Shown one piece after another: positions 9,053 to 16,992 of a DNA stretch of 53,540 nt. Source of the stretch: Chitinophaga pinensis (GTDB taxonomy: Bacteria; Bacteroidota; Bacteroidia; NS11-12g; UBA955). The DNA lies in assembly GCA_945890895.1 (NCBI GenBank), contig CAMDDG010000012.1, positions 1 through 53,540 of the forward strand, in the 5' to 3' direction. The stretch's first letter is position 1; every line of letters starts with the position of its first letter. The position numbers and the translations under genes are program-made. The notes beneath the pieces were generated by a model. It had not been told where the DNA came from and did no database searches. It saw only the letters and a list, made by a program, of their open reading frames with translations.

Positions 9053-10069
9053 ATGACTCAAAAAAAAACCAATTTTAACCTGATTTTATTATTCGGTCTT
9101 ACTTCAATCGCACTTTGGATTAATTCATGCACTTCCAATAAAAACGATACATCCAACGAAGAAACCAATACGGCTCAGAAGCTAGTTTTACAACCCACTC
9201 AACATTTCAATGCCGACTCGAGTTATGCGTTTATAGAAAAACAGATTTCTTTTGGGTATAGAATACCGGGTACTACAGAACATAAAAAATGTTCGGAATG
9301 GCTGGTAAAAAAATTGGGATCTTATGTCGACTCTGCTCACATACAAGTTGGTTCGGCAACTACTTTCGATGGTAAGAAAATCCCGGTTTATAACATCATT
9401 GGAAGTATTCATCCCCAAGCAAAGAAAAGAATGTTGCTTACGGCCCATTGGGATAGCCGGCCTTTTGCAGATCAAGATACCGACGATCAAACTAAACCCA
9501 TTCAAGGAGCCAACGATGGTGCCAGTGGAGTTGCCGTTTTGTTGGAGTTAGCTCGCAACAGTAAAATTCAAAAAATTCCTAATGATGTAGGAATTGACTT
9601 CATTTTCTTCGATGCAGAAGACTGGGGCAATTCCGATCATGAAAATTCTTTCTGTTTAGGAAGCCAATACTGGGGTAAGAATTTGCACACTCCAGGCTAT
9701 AATGCCCGATTTGGAATTTTGCTGGATATGGTGGGAGGTAAAAATGCGGAATTTTTGTGGGAATCCAATTCCAATGAATGGGGGAATACGATTTTACAAC
9801 ATGTTTGGACTGTAGGACAAGAATTAGGATACGGCAATTACTTTAAAACAGTAAATACACATCCCGTTATTGACGACCACGTGTATGTATACCAAGCAAC
9901 TAAAATTCCCATGATCGACATTATTCACTACACATCAGAAGGTGGATTCACTCCCGAATGGCACACTCATCAAGACAACTTGAGTAATATCGACAAAAAC
10001 ACACTTAAAGCGGTTGGTCATACCTTAGAGAACGTAATTGCACAACCGCCAGCAAGTTTTCATTATTAA
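9053..10069 (+). CDS. M28-family lipoprotein, glutaminyl-peptide cyclotransferase-like
   Basis: 338 residues. N-terminal signal with lipobox WINSC (lipid-attached Cys26), so anchored on the periplasmic or outer-membrane face. The fold is a Zn-dependent M28 aminopeptidase/glutaminyl cyclase: LTAHWDSRPF (His132), GANDGASGVAVLLELAR (Asp155), FFDAEDWG (Glu189) and a C-terminal EWHTHQDNLSNID with the last His ligand. The AHWDSRP and DAEDWG wording is more like glutaminyl cyclases, which convert N-terminal Gln to pyroglutamate. In Bacteroidota this would modify exported proteins exposed by signal peptidase I. An aminopeptidase function remains possible. Confidence 0.85.
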   Translation: MTQKKTNFNLILLFGLTSIALWINSCTSNKNDTSNEETNTAQKLVLQPTQHFNADSSYAFIEKQISFGYRIPGTTEHKKCSEWLVKKLGSYVDSAHIQVGSATTFDGKKIPVYNIIGSIHPQAKKRMLLTAHWDSRPFADQDTDDQTKPIQGANDGASGVAVLLELARNSKIQKIPNDVGIDFIFFDAEDWGNSDHENSFCLGSQYWGKNLHTPGYNARFGILLDMVGGKNAEFLWESNSNEWGNTILQHVWTVGQELGYGNYFKTVNTHPVIDDHVYVYQATKIPMIDIIHYTSEGGFTPEWHTHQDNLSNIDKNTLKAVGHTLENVIAQPPASFHY

Positions 10070-10202
10070 TTTAGTTTTTATCGAGAATTCATTGATCTTG
10101 TTGTTTCATTGATTCAAGCTCCAATCAATAATCGAATTAATTTTAAAATACCCCAATTTAAACCAAGATATTCTTGAAGTTCACTTTTATAACCCAACAG
10201 TC

Positions 10203-10934
10203 ATGAATCAAAACCCAAACAAACTTGACATTTTAGCCATTGCAGCTCATCCCGATGATGCAGAATTAGCGTGTTCAGGAACCATAATAAAACACATTAA
10301 GCAAGGATATAAAGTGGGTATCCTCGACTTAACCGAAGGCGAATTGGGAACTCGTGGAAATCGTCAATTGCGTTACGAAGAGGCTAATAAAAGTTCTCAA
10401 ATTTTAGGAATTCACTTCCGTCACAATTTAAATTTAGGCGACGGATTTTTCGAAATAAACTCGGATTCATTGATGCGAATTATTGAAATACTGCGTTTTA
10501 CGCAACCTGAAATTATTCTAGCCAATGCTCCATCCGATCGCCATCCCGATCACGGTAGAGCCTCCGAACTCACAACCAGAGCTTGTTTTCTATCTGGACT
10601 ACCCAAAATTGTCAGTCATTGGAACAATCAAGAGCAAACAGCTCATCGGCCTAAAAACATTTACCATTACATCCAAGATCGAAATTTGAATCCAGATATT
10701 ATTGTTGACATCACCGACGAATATGCCACTAAAATTGAGAGCATTAAAGCATTTTCAAGCCAATTTTTTAGTCCTAACAGCAAGGAACCTATAACTCCAA
10801 TTAGCACCCAAGATTTTTTTCATTTTATTGAAGCTCGAGCTCGAGAATTTGGACGTCCCATAGGCGCAACATATGCAGAAGGTTTTAAAGTTGAAAAAGG
10901 TATAGGTGTAAACGACTTGTTTTCAATAAATTAA
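10203..10934 (+). CDS. bshB1: bacillithiol biosynthesis deacetylase BshB1
   Basis: PIG-L-type Zn deacetylase of 243 residues that removes the acetyl group from GlcNAc-malate in bacillithiol synthesis. Motifs: AHPDDAELACSGTI (AHPDD at 15-19, metal ligands), LTEGELGTRGNRQLR (about 43-57), LGDGFFEIN, and DRHPDHGRAS with a His ligand. The TEGELGTRG segment separates BshB1 from other PIG-L proteins. BshA and BshC are not in the window. It is preceded by 133 nt of spacer with no clear promoter. Confidence 0.93.
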   Translation: MNQNPNKLDILAIAAHPDDAELACSGTIIKHIKQGYKVGILDLTEGELGTRGNRQLRYEEANKSSQILGIHFRHNLNLGDGFFEINSDSLMRIIEILRFTQPEIILANAPSDRHPDHGRASELTTRACFLSGLPKIVSHWNNQEQTAHRPKNIYHYIQDRNLNPDIIVDITDEYATKIESIKAFSSQFFSPNSKEPITPISTQDFFHFIEARAREFGRPIGATYAEGFKVEKGIGVNDLFSIN

Positions 10935-10989
10935 TTTTGATTATTTTAAATATTTATTATTTTCACCTTCTCTAACAAACTTAGTCGTG

Positions 10990-12351
10990 ATGCAACTTAA
11001 TACAAAATATTTTTTATGGATAATTTGTTTGGTTGCGGGAACCTATTCTCATGCTCAACAAACAGTTGATCAATTGATGAAAATTCGTCCGATTTCTATT
11101 GTAGAGCATCCTACTAATTCGGAAGAGAATGTTATTTTTCTTCCCATGGAATTCTCCAGTTCCAAATTTATAAAACCTCCCAAAAAAATCATTGTTCCCG
11201 AGGGTAAAGAAGTTGTCACTGTACATTTAGTTTACACTAAATACCGCCAAGTGGATACCTTTAATCAGCCCATGTTAAATAGAAAGCGATTTGAAAATCT
11301 CCAAGCACTTTTCCCAGAAGTTTTTGACATGAAACAAGTTGAATGGCGAGTTTTAGAACAACGAAAAGCGAAAACTGAAGGCGACGCGAGAAAAATGTAC
11401 CACGGATTTATTATTTTCCTGCGAGAACCGCCATCGGAAGAAAAACTGTCTGCGGAAAAATGGTTAATCAATCGCATCTTACTCAATTTTCATGATTCAA
11501 TAATTGATGTACCTGAGAGAACTTTGTATCGTAAACGAAAACGACGTGTAGAAACGGGTTTGTATATTCCTAGAAACTCAAGAAAAGCAGCGAAAGGCAT
11601 CCGCTATAACAGTCGCAGTATTTGGTTTAGAGAACCAGAAATGACCACGGTTATTGATTCTATCCCCCGAAAAAAAATAAAGGGATACAAAAAAAGAGTG
11701 GGCGTTTTTAATGGTGGAATACTTGCAAATACCAATGAATTTGATGCCCTATTAGCAAAAAAAATGACGGGTAAGTGGATTGTAGTTACCGATGTTACAG
11801 CTTCTATGGCTCCCTATTCAGCTCAAGTTTTAGCCTATATTAAATTTAACGAAGACCTAAGAAAAAACGGACATTTTTCATTTTTCAATGATGGAAATGG
11901 CGCTCCACACATGCTCAAAAGAATCGGTGCTTCGGGAGGTATTTATACCTGTAAATACAACGAATTTGATTCCATTTACAACACCCTGGTTACAGCAATG
12001 CAAAATGGTGATGGTGGTGACATCCCAGAAAACAACATCGAAGCTATTCTCTCATCGATTCAAAAATGGCCTGATGCAGACTCCATTCTTATGATTGCAG
12101 ATGCTAAAGCACCAATTAAAGATATGATGTTGCTCAAATTTGTAAAAAAACCAGTTTCTGTTGTGTTATGTGGAAACGTAAATGGCGACATACCTAATGA
12201 CTATTTAAATCTCGTTCGAACCACAGGAGGTAGCATCATTCAAACGGATGATGAAATTCGCGACATCAAAAAACTCAAAGTGGGCGACACTTTTGATTGC
12301 GGTGATCGAGTTTATAAACTTACCGATAAAGGAATTCTTCGAATTGAGTGA
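10990..12351 (+). CDS. secreted protein with VWA-like domain
   Basis: 453 residues from the ATG at 10990 (a GTG at 10987 is directly adjacent). Signal peptide about 1-23 ending SHAQ. Basic, Arg/Lys-rich middle (about 178-240). From about residue 258 a von Willebrand A-like fold: GKWIVVTDVTASMAPYS, where DVTASM (Asp268, Thr270, Ser272) stands for the MIDAS DxSxS motif with Thr as the second ligand, then GGDIPENNIEAI and later ILMIADAKAPIKD and TTGGSIIQTDDE as further strands. Probably a periplasmic or surface metal-dependent binding protein. Function unknown; followed at 47 nt by the ferredoxin-NADP reductase gene. Confidence 0.75.
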   Translation: MQLNTKYFLWIICLVAGTYSHAQQTVDQLMKIRPISIVEHPTNSEENVIFLPMEFSSSKFIKPPKKIIVPEGKEVVTVHLVYTKYRQVDTFNQPMLNRKRFENLQALFPEVFDMKQVEWRVLEQRKAKTEGDARKMYHGFIIFLREPPSEEKLSAEKWLINRILLNFHDSIIDVPERTLYRKRKRRVETGLYIPRNSRKAAKGIRYNSRSIWFREPEMTTVIDSIPRKKIKGYKKRVGVFNGGILANTNEFDALLAKKMTGKWIVVTDVTASMAPYSAQVLAYIKFNEDLRKNGHFSFFNDGNGAPHMLKRIGASGGIYTCKYNEFDSIYNTLVTAMQNGDGGDIPENNIEAILSSIQKWPDADSILMIADAKAPIKDMMLLKFVKKPVSVVLCGNVNGDIPNDYLNLVRTTGGSIIQTDDEIRDIKKLKVGDTFDCGDRVYKLTDKGILRIE

Positions 12352-12383
12352 TTTTTGTCATTTTCATTCTGTAGGTTTCCATG

Positions 12384-12398
12384 TAATTTTGCAACGTC
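12384..12398 (+). promoter_or_regulatory. TAATTTTG -7 element 7 nt before FNR start
   Basis: TAATTTTG at 12384-12391, then seven nt (CAACGTC), then ATG at 12399. All six fixed positions of the Bacteroidota -7 consensus are matched. A TTTTC at 12361-12365 could be a weak -33. Predicted leader is 0-3 nt. Confidence 0.6.
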
Positions 12399-13409
12399 AT
12401 GATCGAAACCGACATTATCATTATTGGGGCTGGACCCGTGGGTTTGTTCACCGTTTTTGAAGCTGGTCTTTTAAAACTTCGCTGTCATATAATTGACGTT
12501 TTGCCTCAACCCGGAGGGCAATTAACGGAAATTTACCCCAAAAAGCCCATTTATGATATTCCTGGATTTCCAGAAGTTCTTGCTGGCGACTTAATCGATA
12601 ATCTTATGAAGCAAATTGAACCGTTTAAACCCGGTTTTACACTCGGTGAAAAGGCAGTTTCAATTGAAAAAATGGACGATCTAAACTTTTTAGTTACCAC
12701 GGAATCCGGACTTCAGCACAAAGCTCCTAACATTGCAATTGCAGGTGGGTTGGGAGTATTTGAACCTCGAAAACCTCCTATTTCAAATCTCTCAGACTTT
12801 GAGAAAAAGGGAGTGGATTACATGGTTAAAGATCCAGAAAAATACCGCAATAAAAACATAGTGGTTGCCGGTGGCGGTGATAGTGCATTAGATTGGTCTC
12901 TATTCTTAAAAGATGTGGCAGCCAAAGTAACCTTGGTTCACCGAAGCGGCGAATTCCGCGGGCATTTAGATTCTGTGCAAAAAGTGATGGATTTTAGTGC
13001 TTCTGGTGATTTAAATTTACTCACTTACACCGAAATAACTGAATTAAAAGGCACTTCTGACAATCTAACACACGTGGGTGCTAAATCCAAAGACCAAGCT
13101 GAATTACAATGGATTGAAACCGATTACTTCTTGCCTCTTTTTGGCTTATCTCCAAAGTTGGGCCCAATCGCCGATTGGGGATTAAACATTGATAAAAATG
13201 CCATATTGGTAAACACAGAAGATTACAGCACCAACATACCCGGTATTTATGCCATAGGTGATATCAATACATACAAAGGAAAATTAAAACTAATTCTCTG
13301 TGGTTTTCACGAAGCAACTCTTATGGTACAAAGTGCATTCAAACGAATATATCCAGATAAAAATTTAGTTTTAAAATACACGACTGTTAACGGCGTTAAT
13401 GGGTTTTAA
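12399..13409 (+). CDS. thioredoxin-reductase-like ferredoxin/flavodoxin-NADP(+) reductase
   Basis: 336 residues, two-dinucleotide-binding flavoprotein of the YumC/FNR2 type. FAD site IIGAGPVGLF (GxGxxG at 10-15), PGGQLTEIYPKKPIYDIPGFP typical of FNR2, NADP site VVAGGGDSALDW near 160-172, and a C-terminal GIYAIGDINTYKGK FAD motif. The thioredoxin reductase CxxC is absent at its usual place in the NADP domain, supporting FNR rather than TrxB. It would transfer electrons between NADPH and ferredoxin; a [2Fe-2S] ferredoxin is encoded at 41976-42305, though adrenodoxin-type ferredoxins are not the certain partner. Confidence 0.9.
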   Translation: MIETDIIIIGAGPVGLFTVFEAGLLKLRCHIIDVLPQPGGQLTEIYPKKPIYDIPGFPEVLAGDLIDNLMKQIEPFKPGFTLGEKAVSIEKMDDLNFLVTTESGLQHKAPNIAIAGGLGVFEPRKPPISNLSDFEKKGVDYMVKDPEKYRNKNIVVAGGGDSALDWSLFLKDVAAKVTLVHRSGEFRGHLDSVQKVMDFSASGDLNLLTYTEITELKGTSDNLTHVGAKSKDQAELQWIETDYFLPLFGLSPKLGPIADWGLNIDKNAILVNTEDYSTNIPGIYAIGDINTYKGKLKLILCGFHEATLMVQSAFKRIYPDKNLVLKYTTVNGVNGF

Positions 13410-13512
13410 CTGGTTCCTAAAATGGAATTAATTAAACTTAATTTCCAAGTGTTTTCAATTCCAATTGCAACTCACTATTAAGGGAAGTAAATTTGTCGAT
13501 AAATTCACTGCT

Positions 13513-14160
13513 ATGTTTATCCGCAAAGCCATAAAATACAGTTTAATCCTTTTTTGCATTTCACTGTTACCCGTATTCCTTTACAAATGGGTAAATCCAT
13601 CTTTTACTTGGATTCAATCTTCACAAAGTGAATTAAGAAAATACGAAGGCGAATGGGTCGACATTGAAGACATTCCAGATCATTTTGAATTAGCAGCCCT
13701 AGCCGGTGAAGATCAACGTTTTTTTGAACATCATGGATTTGATTTTAAAGCCATTCAACAAGCAATAAATCACAACATGAAAGGAAGAAGCGTTAGAGGG
13801 GCTAGCACCATCAGTCAACAAACTGCTAAAAATGTTTTTTGTTGGGAAGGTAGAAGTTGGTTGAGAAAAGGGCTCGAAACTTACTACACGTTATGGATTG
13901 AACTCATCTGGGGAAAAAAAAGAATTTTAGAAGTGTACTTAAATGTCATTGAAATGGGAAGAGGCGCTTTTGGAATTGATGAAGCTGCACATTATTACTA
14001 CTCCAAATCAGGTAAAGAATTAACTCGAAGAGAGTCAATTAATATTATATCCATGTTGCCATGTCCTAGAACGTGTGGAATTAATCATCCCATTTCAAGG
14101 AAACGGCAATTTGCCATTAACAAGGCCATGAGGAAATACGGATTAAAATTAGATTATTAA
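13513..14160 (+). CDS. mtgA: monofunctional biosynthetic peptidoglycan transglycosylase
   Basis: GT51 transglycosylase polymerising lipid II, anchored by one N-terminal helix (about residues 8-25). Motifs: AALAGEDQRFFEHHGFD with the catalytic Glu, RGASTISQQTAKN, RKGLETYYTLWIE and KKRILEVYLNVIEMG, all family-diagnostic. No transpeptidase domain follows, so it is monofunctional. I chose ATG at 13513 (MFIRKAIKY, 215 residues) over the in-frame TTG at 13465, because the membrane helix follows at once. Two late cysteines (LPCPRTCGIN) are characteristic of MtgA orthologues in this phylum as I recall. Confidence 0.92.
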   Translation: MFIRKAIKYSLILFCISLLPVFLYKWVNPSFTWIQSSQSELRKYEGEWVDIEDIPDHFELAALAGEDQRFFEHHGFDFKAIQQAINHNMKGRSVRGASTISQQTAKNVFCWEGRSWLRKGLETYYTLWIELIWGKKRILEVYLNVIEMGRGAFGIDEAAHYYYSKSGKELTRRESINIISMLPCPRTCGINHPISRKRQFAINKAMRKYGLKLDY

Positions 14161-14330
14161 TTTGTTTTTCAAATACCCTTGAAATTCTAACTTTGGTTGT
14201 CTGTTTTACGAAGAGGGGTCAAATCCCTTACTACTTCATTTTACATCAATTTAGATTTTTGGGGATGCCAAATAAAATTGCAAATATTGCTGGTTTTTGC
14301 CTTGTTTCATTCCGATAAAATCGGCTTTTA
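14161..14330 (+). ncRNA. possible small RNA or long leader before the Cys-rich gene
   Basis: TTTG (14161-14164) and TAACTTTG (14188-14195) are separated by 23 nt and resemble a -33/-7 promoter pair. The nearest start codon is at 14429, over 200 nt away. Between them are three small hairpins: AGGG/CCCT near 14213-14230, GCAA/TTGC near 14279-14290, and CCGAT-aaa-ATCGG at 14312-14324 followed by CTTTT, a weak terminator. This could be a short RNA of about 130 nt or a structured leader. No known family was recognised. Confidence 0.2.
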
Positions 14331-14428
14331 GCTAACTACATCACTGATTCGTCATTTGTGATATTTATCATAGTATTATTATAAATTCTTACTTATTTTC
14401 GAAGTACCAATTAAGTTTTAAAATAATA

Positions 14429-14827
14429 GTGATTTCACTACTCAAAAAATATCGTTTTCCATTTATAATCAATGCTATCGTTATAATTGCATTGAACTTT
14501 CAATGGTTAGCGCAAGTTTGGGTAGTGGCAAATTTCTATATTAATCGAGAACAAATAATCGCCGAATCTTGCGTTCAACGAAATAAACCAAAGAATTGTT
14601 GTCAAGGAAGTTGTCAATTAGAAGCATCTTTACAAAAAGTCAACGTTGCCACAACAGAAGCTGGAGCACACCCTAGAATCAACATTCAAAATTTTGAATT
14701 CTTCAGTGAATTGATTCCTGTAGATGTTGCTATTCCTGGAAAGTTGCAATTATTCCGTTCTGTTGTAAATTCTGATAAAACGATCATCGGATATTTTCCG
14801 GAAATTCCGCATCCTCCTTGCGCGTAA
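14429..14827 (+). CDS. small Cys-rich membrane protein (copper-locus associated, function unknown)
   Basis: 132 residues from a GTG start. One membrane helix (about residues 10-35), then a cysteine cluster ESCVQRNKPKNCCQGSC (Cys48, Cys57, Cys58, Cys62), then a soluble tail ending PEIPHPPCA. From memory, Bacteroidota have many small membrane proteins with a C-x-N-[KR]-x-K-P-x2-x-C-x-G-x-C pattern of unknown function, often near metal genes. The cysteines face the side after the helix and could bind copper or form disulfides (inference). It is the first gene of the MbnP/MbnH-like locus, 167 nt before mbnP-like. Confidence 0.7.
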   Translation: MISLLKKYRFPFIINAIVIIALNFQWLAQVWVVANFYINREQIIAESCVQRNKPKNCCQGSCQLEASLQKVNVATTEAGAHPRINIQNFEFFSELIPVDVAIPGKLQLFRSVVNSDKTIIGYFPEIPHPPCA

Positions 14828-14909
14828 AAGCAAATCCCATTTTTTCAATCAGAATTTTAAAGATTTAGCTTATTTTCTATTACTGAAAAATGAACTAAAT
14901 GTTTTTGCA

Positions 14910-14939
14910 CGGTTTCAAAATTCATATCATTTGAAACCG
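14910..14939 (+). promoter_or_regulatory. perfect inverted repeat upstream of MbnP-like gene (candidate operator)
   Basis: CGGTTTCAAA (14910-14919) and TTTGAAACCG (14930-14939) are exact 10-bp inverted arms around a 10-nt spacer. The arm centres are 20 bp apart, two helical turns, the usual geometry for a dimeric regulator. It lies 56 nt before the ATG and just upstream of a TACATTTC sequence (14954-14961) close to the -7 consensus. There is no U-run after it, so a terminator role for the preceding gene is less likely. Confidence 0.5.
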
Positions 14940-14994
14940 ATATCTATTTCATATTTACATTTCTATTCATCCAATTATTTAAAATCAAATCAAA

Positions 14995-15759
14995 ATGAAA
15001 AACTCGTTTATTAAAACTATTGCATTAGCAACCATAGCATTATTTGCAACTATCAGCTTCCAATCGTGTACCGATGAACCTACAGAACCAAAAAACACCA
15101 AAGGTACATTAACCGTTGAATTTGAACACGTTTGGGGACTCGATAAAGCTCCATTCTACATGAACACACCTTTGTTGCACCCAATGTCGAAAGACACTAT
15201 TTCGGTAAACTTACTAAAATATTATGTTTCAAATATTGTGCTTACCAACGCCAACGGATCTAAATACATAGTTCCCGAAAGCTATTATTTAATTAGTCCT
15301 GAAGAAAATTCCATTGAAATTAAAGATGTTCCCGCTGGAGATTATTCAGGAATGGAATATATAATTGGTGTGGACAGTGCACGAAACAACAGCGGCATTC
15401 AAACTGGAGCATTAAACCCATCGAACGGTATGTTTTGGAGTTGGTCTACTGGGTATATTTTTGTACGAATTGAAGGAACATCACCACAATCTCCAACTGG
15501 AATGATTTTGTATCATTTGGGAGGATATACATCACCATTTAATGCTATAAACAAAAGAAATTTCACATTTGATCAAGAAGTTCTCACTGTAGCACCTACA
15601 GCAAATCCTACTGTTCATTTCACCGTTAATGTAGCAAAAATTTGGCATGGACCTGTAAAAGTAGCAGACCTCAATGTAATTCACAATGTTGGTGATAATG
15701 CGGTTTCTATGGCTAAAAACTATAGCGACGGATTTTTATTCGACCACATCCATAAATAA
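14995..15759 (+). CDS. MbnP-like copper-associated lipoprotein
   Basis: 254 residues. Signal with lipobox SFQSC (Cys25). The MbnP-like domain begins at about residue 37 (GTLTVEFEHVWG), and contains LLKYYVSNIVLTNANG, EIKDVPAGDYSGMEYIIGVD, the hallmark GMFWSWSTGYIFVRIEG (Trp148, Trp150) and a His-bearing C-terminus FLFDHIHK. In the characterised methanotroph pair, the di-haem enzyme MbnH oxidises a conserved Trp of MbnP to kynurenine, creating a copper site (established knowledge). Here the MbnH-like gene follows after 201 nt, so the pair is complete. No methanobactin precursor, MbnB or MbnC is visible, so a general periplasmic copper role is inferred. Confidence 0.85.
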   Translation: MKNSFIKTIALATIALFATISFQSCTDEPTEPKNTKGTLTVEFEHVWGLDKAPFYMNTPLLHPMSKDTISVNLLKYYVSNIVLTNANGSKYIVPESYYLISPEENSIEIKDVPAGDYSGMEYIIGVDSARNNSGIQTGALNPSNGMFWSWSTGYIFVRIEGTSPQSPTGMILYHLGGYTSPFNAINKRNFTFDQEVLTVAPTANPTVHFTVNVAKIWHGPVKVADLNVIHNVGDNAVSMAKNYSDGFLFDHIHK

Positions 15760-15775
15760 ATTTGAAATCACTATT

Positions 15776-15897
15776 TAATGGAATACGGAGAGTTTATTTA
15801 AGCGTTCTGTATTCCATTATTATGTAATCAATTAGTCGGTATACCATTATTCTGTAGCAATTAACCGGTAGTCCACAGTTCTGTATTCCATTAATCG
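15776..15897. repeat. degenerate about 30-nt tandem repeat plus inverted repeat between MbnP-like and MbnH-like genes
   Basis: Three head-to-tail degenerate units can be laid out at 15809-15838, 15839-15867 and 15868-15897, each beginning GTA and ending AATTAnnCG or ATTAATCG. The word GTTCTGTATTCCATTA occurs exactly at 15804-15819 and 15878-15893, and GTATACCATTA (one change) at 15839-15849. Upstream, TAATGGAATAC (15776-15786) is the exact reverse complement of GTATTCCATTA and can pair with either copy, giving two mutually exclusive hairpins in the transcript. Confidence 0.65.
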
Positions 15898-15960
15898 GAT
15901 CAACTTTATTGATTTTCTCAGATCACAAAATATTTTTCAGTCTCATTAAATTCACACACA

Positions 15961-16983
15961 GTGAAAATCCCCCAATATACCGTATTACTAATAGTCAGTA
16001 TAGGCCTCGCTATACTTAGTTGTAAGCCCGAACCCACAAAAACCAACCCTGAATTCACTTATCCGGCGGAGTTTGGAAGCATCGCCTACCCCAATCCGAG
16101 TAACAAACCTGCTCAAGCAGGAATTGAATTAGGCCGCCATTTATTTTACGATGTAAACCTCTCATTGAACAGAACCATATCTTGTGGTTCTTGTCACGCA
16201 CAAGTTCATGGTTTTGCCGATCATAATTTGCCTGTTAGTTTCGGCATTTACAATCGTAAAGGCATCAGAAATTCACCCTCAATTATTAATATGGCCTGGT
16301 CTCCTACTTTTATGTGGGATGGTAGAATTCGACATTTAGATGTAATGCCCATCGCTCCGTTTACAGACACAAACGAAATGGGTATGACATTACCCGGTGT
16401 TATGGAACGAATAAAGGAAAATTCCAAATACCTGAATTTGTACCAAAAAGCATTCCCCAACAAGGAAATCAACGAAGAAACCACCCTATTGGCTTTATCA
16501 CAATTCATGCTCTCTCTAATTTCTAATAATTCAAAATACGATCAAGTAAAAAAGGGAAAAACGAAATTCACCAATTCCGAATCGAATGGGTATGAATTAT
16601 TCAAAACGCATTGTAATAGCTGCCATTCTGAACCTTTGTTCACGAATCATCAATTTGAGTACAATGGAATTGTAGCAATTGAGTCCGACCCTGGTCGTTA
16701 CAGAATTACACAACTCCCCAACGATAAATATCGATTTAAAGTTCCCACATTGAGAAATACCGAAATTACCTATCCTTATATGCACAATGGAAGCATTCGA
16801 ACATTAGACGAAGTGCTGAATAAGTATGTAGAATCGAGTCATATTGAGTCAAACAGGAATTACAGTGGCAAGCTAATACCAATTACATTGAGCGAATCTG
16901 AACGCAAAGATTTGATTGCATTTATTAAAACTCTGACTGATTACGATCTCATTTCCAACCCCAAATTTTCTGAAATTCATTAA
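15961..16983 (+). CDS. MbnH/MauG-like di-haem cytochrome c peroxidase family lipoprotein
   Basis: 340 residues from a GTG start. Lipobox AILSC (Cys21) anchors it in a membrane. Two haem c sites: CGSCH at 75-79 and CNSCH at 218-222. Other family marks: ELGRHLFYDVNLS (58-68), NSPSIINMAWSPTFMWDGR (104-122), FKVPTLRNTEITYPYMHNG (259-277, with a potential Met ligand at 274) and TLDEVLNKYV. This is the bacterial CcpA/MauG/MbnH family. Next to an MbnP-like gene it most likely modifies that partner oxidatively (family knowledge plus context) rather than detoxifying peroxide. The barrel gene starts 9 nt after its stop, so both are one transcript. Confidence 0.88.
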   Translation: MKIPQYTVLLIVSIGLAILSCKPEPTKTNPEFTYPAEFGSIAYPNPSNKPAQAGIELGRHLFYDVNLSLNRTISCGSCHAQVHGFADHNLPVSFGIYNRKGIRNSPSIINMAWSPTFMWDGRIRHLDVMPIAPFTDTNEMGMTLPGVMERIKENSKYLNLYQKAFPNKEINEETTLLALSQFMLSLISNNSKYDQVKKGKTKFTNSESNGYELFKTHCNSCHSEPLFTNHQFEYNGIVAIESDPGRYRITQLPNDKYRFKVPTLRNTEITYPYMHNGSIRTLDEVLNKYVESSHIESNRNYSGKLIPITLSESERKDLIAFIKTLTDYDLISNPKFSEIH

Positions 16984-16992
16984 ATTCTCATC

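Noticed and set aside
12399..13409. Thioredoxin reductase
   Set aside because: The redox CxxC of TrxB is missing in the NADP domain; the N-terminal PGGQLTEIYP and overall wording fit ferredoxin-NADP reductase type 2.
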